From NCBI GenBank assembly GCA_005883625.1, contig VBDU01000093.1:1-50065 (forward strand): 50,065 bases of DNA, given 5' to 3'. This document shows, piece after piece, positions 32,598 to 41,598 of the stretch. The notes beneath the pieces are model-generated. The model was not told the DNA's origin and searched no databases. It worked only from the letters and a program-made list of their open reading frames with translations. Position numbers and translations under genes: made by a program. The stretch is from Chloroflexota bacterium. GTDB lineage: Bacteria > Chloroflexota > Limnocylindria > P2-11E. How positions within the stretch are numbered: position 1 is the first letter of the stretch; each line of letters opens with the position of its first letter.

Positions 32598-33488
32598 TTG
32601 GCAGTCGTGACCATGAAGCAGCTCCTGGAGTCCGGCGTCCACTTCGGACACCAGGCGCGCCGCTGGAACCCCAAGATGCGCCGCTTCATCTTCATGGAGC
32701 GGAACGGCATCCACATCATCGACCTTCAGCAGACGCTCACGCGCGTCGAGGAGGCGTACGCGTTCATGCGGGACCTCGCCGGCGACGGCGGGCAGGTGCT
32801 CTTCGTCGGCACGAAGAAGCAGGCCCAGGAGTCGATCGCCGAGGAGGCCAAGCGCGCCGGGATGCACTACGTGAACCAGCGCTGGCTGGGCGGCTTCCTC
32901 ACGAACTTCGTGACGATCCAGAAGCGCATCCAGCGGCTCAACGACCTCGTGGAACGGAAGGAGCGCGGCGACTTCGCCACCATGCCCAAGAAGGACGCGC
33001 AGCGGCTCGAGGACGAGCTCGTGCACCTGGACCGCTACTTCTCCGGCGTCCGCGAGCTGAAGCGTCCGCCGAACGCCCTCTTCGTGGTGGACCCGCACCG
33101 TGAGCACATCGCCGTCGATGAGGCGCGGCGCCTCGAGGTCCCGGTCGTCGCGATGGTCGACACGAACTGTGATCCCGACCTCATCGACGTGATCATCCCC
33201 GCGAACGACGACGCGATCCGCGCGGTGAAGCTCATCTGCCAGAAGATGGCCGACGCGATCGTCGAGGGGCGCTCGCAGTTCGACGCGAGCCGCAAAGAGG
33301 CCACGCCCGAGGACATGGGCTACGCGCCGGCCGCAGCCGCCGAATACGAGGCCGGGATCGGTGTCCCGCGCGCGAAGCGGACGCCGCGCGTGTACGAGCC
33401 GGAAGAGGACGAGGAATACCCGATCGGCGGCTACGCGGAGCCCCCCGCCGAGGAGGCTGAGACCGTCGACGAGAAGGACGAGGCGTAG
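32598..33488 (+). CDS. rpsB: 30S ribosomal protein S2
   Basis: Ribosomal protein S2, 296 residues. Family blocks are [61 protein letters not shown] and [33 protein letters not shown] start at 32598 with GGGAG upstream gives the usual [10 protein letters not shown] beginning. It carries a roughly 50-residue acidic C-terminal extension ([18 protein letters not shown] and on), longer than in enterics. First gene of the conserved rpsB-to-rseP cluster. Confidence 0.98.
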   Translation: MAVVTMKQLLESGVHFGHQARRWNPKMRRFIFMERNGIHIIDLQQTLTRVEEAYAFMRDLAGDGGQVLFVGTKKQAQESIAEEAKRAGMHYVNQRWLGGFLTNFVTIQKRIQRLNDLVERKERGDFATMPKKDAQRLEDELVHLDRYFSGVRELKRPPNALFVVDPHREHIAVDEARRLEVPVVAMVDTNCDPDLIDVIIPANDDAIRAVKLICQKMADAIVEGRSQFDASRKEATPEDMGYAPAAAAEYEAGIGVPRAKRTPRVYEPEEDEEYPIGGYAEPPAEEAETVDEKDEA

Positions 33489-33490
33489 AG

Positions 33491-33964
33491 ATGGCGAACG
33501 CACAGGACGTCCAGCGTCTCCGGACCGAGACCGGTGCCGGCGTGATGGACTGTAAGCGCGCGCTCGAAGACGCGAAGGGTGACTTCGAAAAGGCGAAAAC
33601 GCTCATCCGCGAGCGCGGCCTCGCGCAAGCGCAGAAGAAGTCGGACCGCGAGGCCAGGGAAGGCATCGTCGAGGCGTACATCCACGCCGGCGGCAAGATC
33701 GGCGCGCTCGTCGAGCTCTCGAGCGAGACGGACTTCGTCGCGCGGAATCCCGACTTCCGCGGGCTCGCGAGGGAGATCGCGATGCAGGTCGCGGCGATGG
33801 ACCCCAAGGACGTCGACGAGCTGCTCGAGCAGACCTACATCCGTGACGCCTCGAAGACCGTCGGCGAGCTGGTGACGGGGCTCGCCGCGTCGACCGGCGA
33901 GAACGTGCGGATCCGGCGTTTCACGCGCTTCCAGCTCGGCGAGTCGGTGGGCGAAGCGGCCTAG
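33491..33964 (+). CDS. tsf: Elongation factor Ts, short form
   Basis: Nucleotide exchange factor for EF-Tu. 157 residues: the N-terminal UBA-like domain (RLRTETGAGVMDCKRALEDAKGD), the TDFVARN core motif that touches EF-Tu, and a C-terminal ending in RFTRFQLGE. Compared with Thermus EF-Ts (196) it lacks about 35 residues between the core helix (AMDPKDVDEL) and the DASKTVGEL segment, and it has no second core subdomain as in E. coli. Starts two bases after rpsB. Confidence 0.96.
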   Translation: MANAQDVQRLRTETGAGVMDCKRALEDAKGDFEKAKTLIRERGLAQAQKKSDREAREGIVEAYIHAGGKIGALVELSSETDFVARNPDFRGLAREIAMQVAAMDPKDVDELLEQTYIRDASKTVGELVTGLAASTGENVRIRRFTRFQLGESVGEAA

Positions 33965-33978
33965 ATAGACTGCCGCCG

Positions 33979-34710
33979 ATGGCTCTGGCCGCGAAGACGA
34001 AGTACCACCGGGTCCTTCTCAAGCTCTCGGGCGAGGCGCTCCTCGGGGATCGCAAGTTCGGCATCTCGCCGGAGTACACGCGGTATCTCGCCGACGAGAT
34101 CAAGAAGGTCCACGACCTCGGTGTGCAGGTCGCCGTCGTCATCGGCGGCGGCAACATCATGCGCGGCGCGGCCGTCGCGGAGCACGGCATCGAGGAGGCG
34201 ACGGGCCACTACATGGGCATGCTCGCCATGGTCATCAACGCCCTCGCGCTCCAGTCGCAGCTCGAGTCGCTCGGTGTGGCGACGCGCGTGCAGTCGGCGC
34301 TCACGATCGTCGAGGTCGCGGAGCCGTACATCCGCCGGCGCGCGATCCACCAGCTCGAGAAGGGCTTCGTCGTCATCTTCGCCGCGGGCACCGGCAATCC
34401 GTTCTTCACGGGCGACACCGCCGCCGCGCTGCGTGCCGCCGAGATCAATGCGGACGTCATCCTCATGGGCAAGAATGCGGTCGACGGCGTGTACGACGCA
34501 GATCCCCGCCAGGTGAGCGGCGCGAAGAAGTTCGACGACCTTCGCTACCGCGATCTGCTCGAGAAGCGCCTGGGCGTGATGGATGCGACCGCGGCGGCGC
34601 TCGCGGAAGAGCGCGACATCCCGATCATCGTCTTCGACATCTCCCGGCCGGACGCGATGATCCGCGCGGCCCGCGGCGAGCACATCGGCACGCTCGTCCA
34701 CAGCCACTAG
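33979..34710 (+). CDS. pyrH: UMP kinase
   Basis: Phosphorylates UMP to UDP for pyrimidine nucleotide supply. 243 residues, amino-acid-kinase fold: LLKLSGEALLG at the N-terminus, VVIGGGNIMRG, ATGHYMGMLAMVINALALQ, FAAGTGNPFFTGDTAAALRAAE and KNAVDGVYDADP. Normal length and no anomalies. Fourteen bases after tsf, the standard order. Confidence 0.98.
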   Translation: MALAAKTKYHRVLLKLSGEALLGDRKFGISPEYTRYLADEIKKVHDLGVQVAVVIGGGNIMRGAAVAEHGIEEATGHYMGMLAMVINALALQSQLESLGVATRVQSALTIVEVAEPYIRRRAIHQLEKGFVVIFAAGTGNPFFTGDTAAALRAAEINADVILMGKNAVDGVYDADPRQVSGAKKFDDLRYRDLLEKRLGVMDATAAALAEERDIPIIVFDISRPDAMIRAARGEHIGTLVHSH

Positions 34711-34715
34711 CGAAG

Positions 34716-35276
34716 ATGGCGCTCGATCAGCTCCTCGTCCAGACCGAGGCGAGGATGAGAAAGGCGGTCGACGCTCTCAAACACGAGGTCGCGACCGTCC
34801 GGACCGGCCGTGCCGCGCCCTCGCTCGTGGAGCAGCTCGAAGTCGAGGCCTACGGCGCGTCGACCCCCCTCATCGCCCTCGCGGCGATCTCCGCGCCGGA
34901 GCCGCGGCTCATCGTCATCACCCCCTTCGACCGGAACCTCGTCAAAGCGATCGAGAAGGCGATAATCGCCTCCGATCTCGGGCTCACGCCCTCGAACGAC
35001 GGTGCCGTGATCCGGCTGAACATCCCCGCGCTCACCGAGGAGCGCCGTCGCGACCTCGTGAAGGTCCTGCACAAGAAAGTCGAGGACGGCCGGGTCGAGG
35101 TCCGCACGCTCCGACGCCACGCGCACGACGAGCTCAAGAGCAAAGAGAAGAGCTCAGGCGTGACGACCGACGAGGTCAAGCGTCACGAGACGCAGCTCCA
35201 GAAGCTGACCGACCGGTACATCCTTGCGGCCGACGAGATCGGCCACGCCAAGGAGAAGGAGATCCTCGAAGTTTGA
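34716..35276 (+). CDS. frr: Ribosome recycling factor
   Basis: Splits post-termination ribosomes with EF-G. 186 residues with typical blocks: RMRKAVDALKHEVATVRTGRA, the EAYGASTPL turn, ITPFDRNLVKAIEKAI, IRLNIPALTEERRRDLVKVLHKK, and a long C-terminal helix with DEVKRHETQLQKLTDRYI. Starts five bases after pyrH; its TGA overlaps the TTG start of uppS. Confidence 0.98.
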   Translation: MALDQLLVQTEARMRKAVDALKHEVATVRTGRAAPSLVEQLEVEAYGASTPLIALAAISAPEPRLIVITPFDRNLVKAIEKAIIASDLGLTPSNDGAVIRLNIPALTEERRRDLVKVLHKKVEDGRVEVRTLRRHAHDELKSKEKSSGVTTDEVKRHETQLQKLTDRYILAADEIGHAKEKEILEV

Positions 35277-35992
35277 CGCCTGGGGGTCCGAGGGGGCAGC
35301 CCCCCCTCGACGCGGTCCCTCGCCACTTGGCGATCGTCATGGACGGCAATCGGCGCTGGGCCCGCAAGCGACATCTCCCGGCGATCGCTGGCCATCGCGC
35401 GGGCGTCGACACGATCCGCCGAACGCTCCGCGCGGCGCGCGAGCGCGGCGTCGAGTACCTCACCTTGTTCAGCTTCTCGACGGAGAACTGGTCTCGCGAC
35501 CGCGACGAGGTGAGCGCGCTCATGGCGCTCCTCGAGGAGACGATCCGCCGGGAGACGAAGTCCCTCGTCGAAGACGACGTGAAGCTGCGCGTCATCGGCC
35601 GTCTTCACGAGCTGTCGGACCCGCTGCAGAAGGCGATCGCGGGGGCCGTGGAGGCGACCTCCGGCGGCCGGCACGGTGTCATGACCCTCGCCTTCAACTA
35701 CGGGGGGCGGGCAGAGATCGTGGACGCGGTCCGCGGGCTCGTGGCGGACGGCGTGACGGCCGACGCCGTGGACGAGGCCGCGATCGCGCAGCGCCTCTAC
35801 GCGCCTGACCATCCCGACCCCGACCTCCTCATCCGTACGGGCGGCGAGCTGCGCGTCTCGAACTTCCTCCTCTGGGAGGTCGCGTACGCCGAGATGTGGG
35901 CCACGCCGGTGCTCTGGCCGGACTTCTCGGTCGGCGATCTCGACGCGGCGCTGCGGTCGTACACCGAGCGCGAACGGCGGTTCGGCCGCTGA
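35273..35992 (+). CDS. uppS: Isoprenyl (undecaprenyl) diphosphate synthase
   Basis: Cis-prenyltransferase making the lipid carrier for cell wall synthesis. The 239-residue protein has IVMDGNRRWA with catalytic Asp24, GHRAGVDTIR, LFSFSTENWSR, TLAFNYGGRAEI and RTGGELRVSNFLLWEVAYAE. The start is TTG overlapping the frr stop (TTGA). Residues 3-15 (PGGPRGQPPLDA) are encoded by the G-rich repeat copy B, so the N-terminus is repeat-derived; no other start codon precedes IVMDGN except a TTG three codons before it, too late to be useful. Confidence 0.95.
   Translation: MTPGGPRGQPPLDAVPRHLAIVMDGNRRWARKRHLPAIAGHRAGVDTIRRTLRAARERGVEYLTLFSFSTENWSRDRDEVSALMALLEETIRRETKSLVEDDVKLRVIGRLHELSDPLQKAIAGAVEATSGGRHGVMTLAFNYGGRAEIVDAVRGLVADGVTADAVDEAAIAQRLYAPDHPDPDLLIRTGGELRVSNFLLWEVAYAEMWATPVLWPDFSVGDLDAALRSYTERERRFGR
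35279..35315. repeat. G-rich palindromic repeat, copy B (uppS 5' end)
   Basis: CCTGGGGG, TCCGAGGGGGCAGCCCCCC and CTCGACGCGG: same layout as copies A (5418-5449) and C (45849-45886). It begins just after the frr stop and lies inside the first codons of uppS. Confidence 0.6.
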
Positions 35993-36618
35993 GGGACCTT
36001 CCGCGCCGCACGATCACGGCGCTCGTCTACGCGATCGTCGTCCTCGTCGCGGTGGCCGCGCCGCCGATCGTGTTCGCGGTGGTCCTCGCGCTCGTGGCGG
36101 TCCTTGCCGCCGCGGAGCTCTATGACCTGCGCGCGGCCGGACTCTGGGCGGCACTCGAGGCGGTCGTGCTCGCGCTCGGCATCGGCGCGCTCTCCTTCCT
36201 GCGCTTCGTCCAGGACCCACCCAGCTGGCTGCTCGCCGCGATCGTCTCGGTCTGGGCGGGGGATGTCGTCGCCTACGTCGTGGGAACGACGATCGGTCGA
36301 CGCAAGATCCTGCCTCGCATCAGCCCGGGGAAGACGTGGGAAGGGACGCTCGCGGGATTCGTCGCAGCCACCGCCGCGGCGATCCTCGTAGCAATTCCCG
36401 CCGGGCTTGCGTCATGGTGGGTCGTGACCGCGGTGCTCATCGGACCCGTCGCCTTCGGGGGAGACCTGCTCGAGAGCTGGCTGAAGCGACGCGCCGGCGT
36501 GAAGGATTCCGGTACGTTGCTGCCTGGACACGGCGGGGTGCTGGACCGTATCGATTCGCTCGTCGCCGCCGGCCCCCTGGTGGCGGCGGCGATCGTGCTC
36601 ACCGGTCGGATGGGATGA
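35989..36618 (+). CDS. cdsA: Phosphatidate cytidylyltransferase
   Basis: Makes CDP-diacylglycerol for phospholipid synthesis. About 209 residues, multi-pass, with the complete family signature near the C-terminus: SWLKRRAGVKDSGTLLPGHGG followed by VLDRIDS. The N-terminus is uncertain. The open frame reaches back to an ATG at 35896, overlapping uppS by 97 bases, but between the uppS stop and the first helix there is no ATG, GTG or TTG. A CTG at 35989 forms a CTGA overlap with the uppS stop, like the other overlaps in this operon, and is used here. At this length it is shorter than the E. coli enzyme (285). Confidence 0.88.
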   Translation: MRDLPRRTITALVYAIVVLVAVAAPPIVFAVVLALVAVLAAAELYDLRAAGLWAALEAVVLALGIGALSFLRFVQDPPSWLLAAIVSVWAGDVVAYVVGTTIGRRKILPRISPGKTWEGTLAGFVAATAAAILVAIPAGLASWWVVTAVLIGPVAFGGDLLESWLKRRAGVKDSGTLLPGHGGVLDRIDSLVAAGPLVAAAIVLTGRMG

Positions 36619-36625
36619 TGGGTCT

Positions 36626-37741
36626 ATGACGGCCACACGCCTCGCGATCCTCGGCGCGACCGGGTCCATCGGGCGGCAGGCGCTCGACGTCGTCGCGGCG
36701 CATCCCGAGCGCCTTCACGTCACGGCTCTGTCCGCGACGTCACGCGCCGAGGACCTGCGCGCGATCGCGGATCGGCTCGGGGTCCGCGCGACCGCGGTGG
36801 GCCGCGGCGAGAAGGGCGAGCTCGACGCGCTGGCCACGCGCGACGACGTCGATCTGGTGCTCGTCGCGAGCCCCGGGATCGCGGGTCTTCGGCCCACGCT
36901 CGCGGCGCTGCGCGCCGGCAAAGCGGTCGCGCTCGCGAACAAGGAGGTCCTCGTAGCGGGAGGCCATCTGGTCGCCGCGCTCACCGGCGGGGCCGGCGAA
37001 CGCCTGCGGCCGATCGACAGCGAGCACAGCGCGCTCTGGCAGTCGCTCGCCGGCGAGCGGATCGCCGACGTCCAGCGGGTCGTCCTCACCGCCTCGGGAG
37101 GGCCGTTCCGCGACCGCCCGCTGGCCGAGCTCGCGCACGTCACGCCCGAGGAGGCCCTACGGCATCCCACGTGGCGCATGGGACCGAAGGTGACCATCGA
37201 CTCGGCCACGCTCGCGAACAAGGGCTACGAGGTCGTCGAGACGCATTGGCTCTACGGCATCCCCTACGAGCGCATCGACGTCGTCGGGCACCCCGAGAGC
37301 ATCGTCCACGCGCTCGTCGAGTTCACCGACGGCAGCCTCAAGGCGCAGCTCTCGGCTCCAGACATGCGGCTGCCGATCCAGTACGCGCTCCTCGGCGGCG
37401 CGCGCGCGCCGAACGACTTCGCGCGCCTCGACCTCGTCGCGGCCGGCGTGCTGCGCTTCCGTGAGATCGAGAGCGCGCGTTACCCGTGCCTTGGCGTCAT
37501 CCTCGAGACCGCCCGCTCGGGCGATCGCGCGGCGATGGTCGGCCTCTCGGCGGCGGACGAGATCGCGGTCGAGCGGTTTCTGCGGCACGAGATCGCCTTC
37601 TCCGACATCGCCTCCTACCTGCGCCGGGGTGCCGACCTTGGCGCTCGGCAGGGTGTCCGCGGCGATCCCGATCTCGACACCACCCTCAGGATCGACGCCG
37701 CGGTCCGCGGCGCGCTCGCGAAAGAGCCGGTGGTGGCCTAG
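36626..37741 (+). CDS. dxr: 1-deoxy-D-xylulose 5-phosphate reductoisomerase
   Basis: Second enzyme of the MEP isoprenoid pathway, NADPH dependent. 371 residues: LGATGSIGRQALDVV nucleotide loop, ALANKEVLVAGG, PIDSEHSALWQ (metal-binding Asp and Glu), LTASGGPFRD, HPTWRMGPKVTIDSATLANKG and VVGHPESIVHALVEF. Its product line feeds UppS (this operon) and it shares the pathway with ispG further on. Starts seven bases after cdsA; its TAG overlaps the rseP GTG by one base. Confidence 0.98.
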   Translation: MTATRLAILGATGSIGRQALDVVAAHPERLHVTALSATSRAEDLRAIADRLGVRATAVGRGEKGELDALATRDDVDLVLVASPGIAGLRPTLAALRAGKAVALANKEVLVAGGHLVAALTGGAGERLRPIDSEHSALWQSLAGERIADVQRVVLTASGGPFRDRPLAELAHVTPEEALRHPTWRMGPKVTIDSATLANKGYEVVETHWLYGIPYERIDVVGHPESIVHALVEFTDGSLKAQLSAPDMRLPIQYALLGGARAPNDFARLDLVAAGVLRFREIESARYPCLGVILETARSGDRAAMVGLSAADEIAVERFLRHEIAFSDIASYLRRGADLGARQGVRGDPDLDTTLRIDAAVRGALAKEPVVA

Positions 37742-38835
37742 TGGGCGGGCTTGTCCAGTTCTTCCAGCAGAACCCGTGGGCGCTGCCGATCTTCCTCGCG
37801 ATGTTCACGGTGATCATCGCGGTGCACGAGCTCGGTCACTACATCACGGCGCGGCTCTTCGGCATGAAGGTGCTCGAGTTCGCGTTCGGCTTCCCGCCGC
37901 GCGCGTTCGCCATCCGGCACGCCGGGATCGACTACAGCGTCAACTGGATCCCCTTCGGCGGCTTCGTGCGGATCCTCGGCCAGGACGACTTCTCGATCCG
38001 CCAGGAGGGCGAGGGCCAGCCTGGATCGTTCACCTCGAAGCCCTGGTGGATGCAGGCCATCGTTCTCGCGGCGGGCGTCGTGATGAACCTGATCCTCGCC
38101 GTCGTCGTCCTCACCGCGGCGTTCGCGACCGGCACGACCGCTCCGACCGGCGACGTGCGCGTCGACCGGGTCGCGCCGAATTCGCCGGCCCAGGCGGCCG
38201 GCATCCAGGTCGGCGACATCGTGAAGTCGATCGACGGGCAGCCCGTCACGAACTCGCGTGACCTCGTGAACTACGTGCGGCGGCACGCCGACGCGGAGGT
38301 GACGCTCGAGATCGAGCGCAACGGGCGGCCGATCCCAGCCGTCAAGGCGGTGCCGCGCAAGGATCCGCCGGAGGGCGAGGGACCGCTCGGGATCGTGCTC
38401 GCCGAGGTCGTCGCGCCGGTCGCGGTCGATCTCCCGCACGCGTTCCTGCAGGCGATCGGTCTCGCCGGCGACGTCGTCGGTCAGATCGCGGAGCTACCGG
38501 GGCAGCTCTTCGCGCGCGCCCCCGGAGCGGGAGGGCCGCCGGCGGTCGGCGGACCGATCGAGATCTTCCGCGTCACCGCCCAGGTGAGCCAGTTCGGCCT
38601 GCCGACGTTCCTCAAGCTCGTCGGCGTCATCTCGGTGAACCTCGCCGTGCTCAACATCATCCCGTTCCCGGGCCTCGACGGCGGGCGCCTGCTCTTCGTG
38701 GTCATCGGCGGCATCTTCCGCCGTCGGCTCTCGCCGCAGCTCGAGGCGGCGATCCACGCGGTCGGCCTCGCGCTCCTGTTCCTGCTCCTCATCGTCGTGA
38801 GCGCCGCCGACATCCGCCGTGCGACCGGAGGCTAG
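37741..38835 (+). CDS. rseP: RseP-like site-2 intramembrane metalloprotease
   Basis: Membrane zinc protease that cuts membrane-bound anti-sigma factors or signal peptides. 364 residues: zinc motif HELGH (29-33) in the first membrane segment, FGFPPRAFAIRHAGIDYSVNWIPFGGFVRI, one PDZ domain (about 135-215, SPAQAAGIQVGDIVKSIDGQPV) and NIIPFPGLDGGRLLF with the third zinc ligand Asp. GTG start overlapping the dxr stop (TAGTG). In many genomes the next gene is ispG; here 4.3 kb separate them. Confidence 0.96.
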   Translation: MGGLVQFFQQNPWALPIFLAMFTVIIAVHELGHYITARLFGMKVLEFAFGFPPRAFAIRHAGIDYSVNWIPFGGFVRILGQDDFSIRQEGEGQPGSFTSKPWWMQAIVLAAGVVMNLILAVVVLTAAFATGTTAPTGDVRVDRVAPNSPAQAAGIQVGDIVKSIDGQPVTNSRDLVNYVRRHADAEVTLEIERNGRPIPAVKAVPRKDPPEGEGPLGIVLAEVVAPVAVDLPHAFLQAIGLAGDVVGQIAELPGQLFARAPGAGGPPAVGGPIEIFRVTAQVSQFGLPTFLKLVGVISVNLAVLNIIPFPGLDGGRLLFVVIGGIFRRRLSPQLEAAIHAVGLALLFLLLIVVSAADIRRATGG

Positions 38836-38931
38836 CGAGGCCCTCGCGCATCCCCCCGCAACGAACCGAGGCGGCCGTCATCTGCCCCAGCTGAGGTAGT
38901 CGCCGAGCAGCGGAGCGGGCACCATGGCCGC

Positions 38932-39936
38932 ATGGGGGAGCCCGTCGTCGAGGTCGCCGACCTTATGAAGACGTTCCGCGTGTCCGAGCGCGAAGAGGGC
39001 CTCGGCGCGACCGTGCGCAGCGTCTTCCGCCGGAGATACCGCGACGTCCAGGCCGTCGCCGGGATCTCTTTCGGCATCGAGCCGGGGGAGGTCGTGGGGT
39101 TCCTGGGACCGAACGGGGCGGGGAAGACGACGACGCTCAAGATGCTCTCGGGGCTGCTCTTCCCGACGTCGGGACGCGCGACCGTCCTGGGGCACGTCCC
39201 GTGGCGCCGCGAGGATCGCTTTCTGAGCCGCATCGCGCTCCTCATGGGGAACCGCACGCAGCTCGTCTGGGACATCCCCGCCGCGGATAGCCTCCGCGTG
39301 CTGCAGGAGATCTACCGTATCGGCGAGACCGACTACCGGCGCGCGCGCGACGAGCTCGTCGATCTGCTGGACCTCGGCCCGCTGCTCAACAAGCCGGTCC
39401 GTAACCTCAGCCTCGGCGAGCGCATGAAGGTCGAGTTCGCGGCCGGCCTGATCCACTCGCCCCAGGTCGCGTTCCTCGACGAGCCGACGATCGGGCTCGA
39501 TGTCTCGATGCAGGCGCGGATCCGGCGCTTCGTGGCCGAATACAACCGCCGCACGGGGGCGACGGTCCTCCTCACCAGCCACTACATGGACGACGTCGTC
39601 GCCCTGTGCCGGCGAGTCCTCGTCATCCACCACGGCAAGCTCCTCTACGACGGCGCGCTCGCCGGCCTGGCCGAGCGGATGACCCCGTACAAGCTCATCG
39701 TCGCGACGCTCCACGACGGCGCGGCGCACGAGGATCTCGGCGCCTACGGCGCGATCGTCGCTCGCGAGGAAGGGCGCGTGACGCTGCGGGTCCCGCGCGA
39801 GAACGTCGCCGAGCGGACGGCGCGGCTCGTGGGCGATCTGGGCGACCGGCTCGCCGACCTGTCCGTCGAGGATCCACCCATCGAGGAGGCCGTGGACCGC
39901 ATCTTCAGCGGCGAGCTGCCGGTGGCGACGGCGTGA
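38932..39936 (+). CDS. ABC exporter ATP-binding protein (ABC-2 type)
   Basis: ATPase of a three-gene exporter. 334 residues: Walker A GPNGAGKTT, a Q-loop region at NRTQLVWD, signature NLSLGERMKVEFAAGL, Walker B VAFLDEPTIGLD and the switch His in LTSHYMDD. A C-terminal 90-residue regulatory extension follows. The preceding helix after the first strand (VRSVFRRRYRDVQAV) is typical of the class that pairs with DUF990-like permeases. Substrate unknown; drugs, lipids or peptides are possible. Overlaps the first permease gene (GTGA). Confidence 0.93.
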   Translation: MGEPVVEVADLMKTFRVSEREEGLGATVRSVFRRRYRDVQAVAGISFGIEPGEVVGFLGPNGAGKTTTLKMLSGLLFPTSGRATVLGHVPWRREDRFLSRIALLMGNRTQLVWDIPAADSLRVLQEIYRIGETDYRRARDELVDLLDLGPLLNKPVRNLSLGERMKVEFAAGLIHSPQVAFLDEPTIGLDVSMQARIRRFVAEYNRRTGATVLLTSHYMDDVVALCRRVLVIHHGKLLYDGALAGLAERMTPYKLIVATLHDGAAHEDLGAYGAIVAREEGRVTLRVPRENVAERTARLVGDLGDRLADLSVEDPPIEEAVDRIFSGELPVATA

Positions 39937-40727
39937 TCGGGGCGTACCGCGCGCTCTTCGTCGCCGGGTTCCAGAACGCGTCGCAGTACCGGGTGCAGCT
40001 CTTCCTCTACGTCTTCTTCTCGGTCCTGCGCCCGATCATCTTCCTCGCGGCCTGGGTCGCGGTCGCGCAGGCCCGCGGCGGCTCGGTCGGCACGTTCGGC
40101 GTCGCCGATTTCGCCGCCTACTACATCGCGCTCACGATCGTTTTGCACCTCGCGCTCGCCTGGGACGCGTACGAGTTCGAGTTCCTCGTGCGCCAGGGCC
40201 GGCTCTCTCCGCTGCTCCTGCGCCCGCTCCACCCCATCCACTACGCCGTCGTGAACAACATCGTCTGGAAGCTCTTCACGATCGCCGCGCTCGTCCCCGT
40301 CCTCGCGCTCACGGCGATCACCTTCGGCGCGCGCTTCCAGGGCGAGCCCTGGCACTACGCCCTGTTCGTCCCGAGCCTCGTCCTTGGAGCGGCGATCCGT
40401 TTCCTCTTCGGCTGGATCGTCGCGACCGCGGCATTCTGGATCACGCGCGTGAGCTCGGTGAGCACGTTCTTCGATCGCATCCAGTTCATCTTCTCCGGAC
40501 AGATCGCGCCGCTCGCGCTTCTCCCCGGCGCGCTCCAGGTCATCGCGTACGCGATGCCGTTCGCGTACATGTTCGGCGTCCCGGTCGACATCCTCAGGGG
40601 CGCGACGACGTTCGAGCAGACGCTCCTGCTCCTCGCCGGCCAGGGCTTCTGGCTCGCCGTCTGCTACCTCGCGCTGCAGGTCGCCTGGAGCCGAGGACTG
40701 CGCCAGTACAGCGGCGTGGGCGCCTGA
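39933..40727 (+). CDS. ABC-2 type exporter permease (DUF990-like), subunit 1
   Basis: A 264-residue protein with six predicted membrane helices and a start of the family type (ALFVAGFQNASQYRVQLFLYVFF). Blocks SPLLLRPLHPIHYAVVNNI and ISRVSSVSTFFDRIQFIFSGQIAPL-like residues fit the ABC2_membrane_6 (DUF990) group. GTG start overlaps the ATPase stop. It pairs with the next gene as a heterodimer. Confidence 0.88.
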   Translation: MIGAYRALFVAGFQNASQYRVQLFLYVFFSVLRPIIFLAAWVAVAQARGGSVGTFGVADFAAYYIALTIVLHLALAWDAYEFEFLVRQGRLSPLLLRPLHPIHYAVVNNIVWKLFTIAALVPVLALTAITFGARFQGEPWHYALFVPSLVLGAAIRFLFGWIVATAAFWITRVSSVSTFFDRIQFIFSGQIAPLALLPGALQVIAYAMPFAYMFGVPVDILRGATTFEQTLLLLAGQGFWLAVCYLALQVAWSRGLRQYSGVGA

Positions 40728-40729
40728 CC

Positions 40730-41515
40730 GTGCGGTACCTCCGGCTGCTCGCGCTGTTCGTCCGCACCGAGCTCCAGTTCGAGCTCGCATACCGCGTGAA
40801 CTTCCTGGCCGAGCTGCTCAGCCTGGTGATCATCGTCGTAACGAGCGTCGCCGCGGTGCTCATCCTCTTCGCATACACGCAGACGATGAATGGCTGGTCG
40901 TTCCCGGCCATGCTCGTGCTCCTCGGCGTCTTCTATATCGTCCAGGGCGTCGGGGAGCTCGCGTTCACGCCGAGCTTCCAGCAGTTCATGGAGCAGGTCC
41001 GGCTCGGCACGCTCGATTTCGTCCTCCTCAAGCCGGCGAGCAGCCAGTTCCTGGTGAGCCTGCGCTACTTCAAGCTCTCGAACGTCGCACAGGTGGCGCT
41101 CGGGGTCATCGTGACCGCGCTCGGCCTCGCGCGGCTCGGCGACGAGCTCACCCTCATCGCGCTCGGCGAGTTCGCCGTCGCGCTCTTCTGCGGCCTGGTG
41201 CTCGTGTACGTCCTGCTGCTCTCCCTCAGCACGCTCGCGTTCTGGTTCGTGCGCGTGGAGAACCTCCTGGCCGTCTACGAGGCGTTCCTCGACGCCGGCC
41301 GCTTCCCGGTCGACATCTATCCCGGCTGGCTCCGCCTCACGATGAGCACCGTCATCCCCATCGGCATCGCCATCACCGTGCCCGCCCAAGCGGTCGCCGG
41401 CCGGCTCGAGGCGCTCGGCCTCGGCCTCATGGTCGTGGTCACGATCGCGGCCTGGGCATTCGCCCGATGGTTCTGGCGCGTTGGGCTGCGGTCCTACACG
41501 GGCGCCAGCGCCTGA
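40730..41515 (+). CDS. ABC-2 type exporter permease (DUF990-like), subunit 2
   Basis: A 261-residue six-helix permease homologous in layout to the preceding one (FVRTELQFELAYRVNFLAELL, LGTLDFVLLKPASSQFLVSLRYF, FWFVRVENLLAVYEAFLDAGRFPVDIYP). GTG start two bases after the previous stop. Last gene of the exporter operon; the ArsR promoter follows after about 47 bases. Confidence 0.88.
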   Translation: MRYLRLLALFVRTELQFELAYRVNFLAELLSLVIIVVTSVAAVLILFAYTQTMNGWSFPAMLVLLGVFYIVQGVGELAFTPSFQQFMEQVRLGTLDFVLLKPASSQFLVSLRYFKLSNVAQVALGVIVTALGLARLGDELTLIALGEFAVALFCGLVLVYVLLLSLSTLAFWFVRVENLLAVYEAFLDAGRFPVDIYPGWLRLTMSTVIPIGIAITVPAQAVAGRLEALGLGLMVVVTIAAWAFARWFWRVGLRSYTGASA

Positions 41516-41561
41516 CCGCCGAGCACGCTCTCAGCCGTCGTCGGTCGGCCTCGAATATTCC

Positions 41562-41590
41562 TTGACAGATATATTCTTGGTAGGGTATAT
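41562..41590 (+). promoter_or_regulatory. Promoter and operator of ArsR gene 2, leaderless start
   Basis: TTGACA (41562-41567), 17-base spacer, GTATAT (41585-41590; or TATATA with an 18-base spacer). The GTG start is at 41599, eight bases after the -10 box, so the transcript is probably leaderless. An AT-rich dyad, ATATA (41569-41573) and TATAT (41586-41590), spans the spacer and -10 and is a likely autorepressor site. Confidence 0.75.
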
Positions 41591-41598
41591 ATGAGGCC

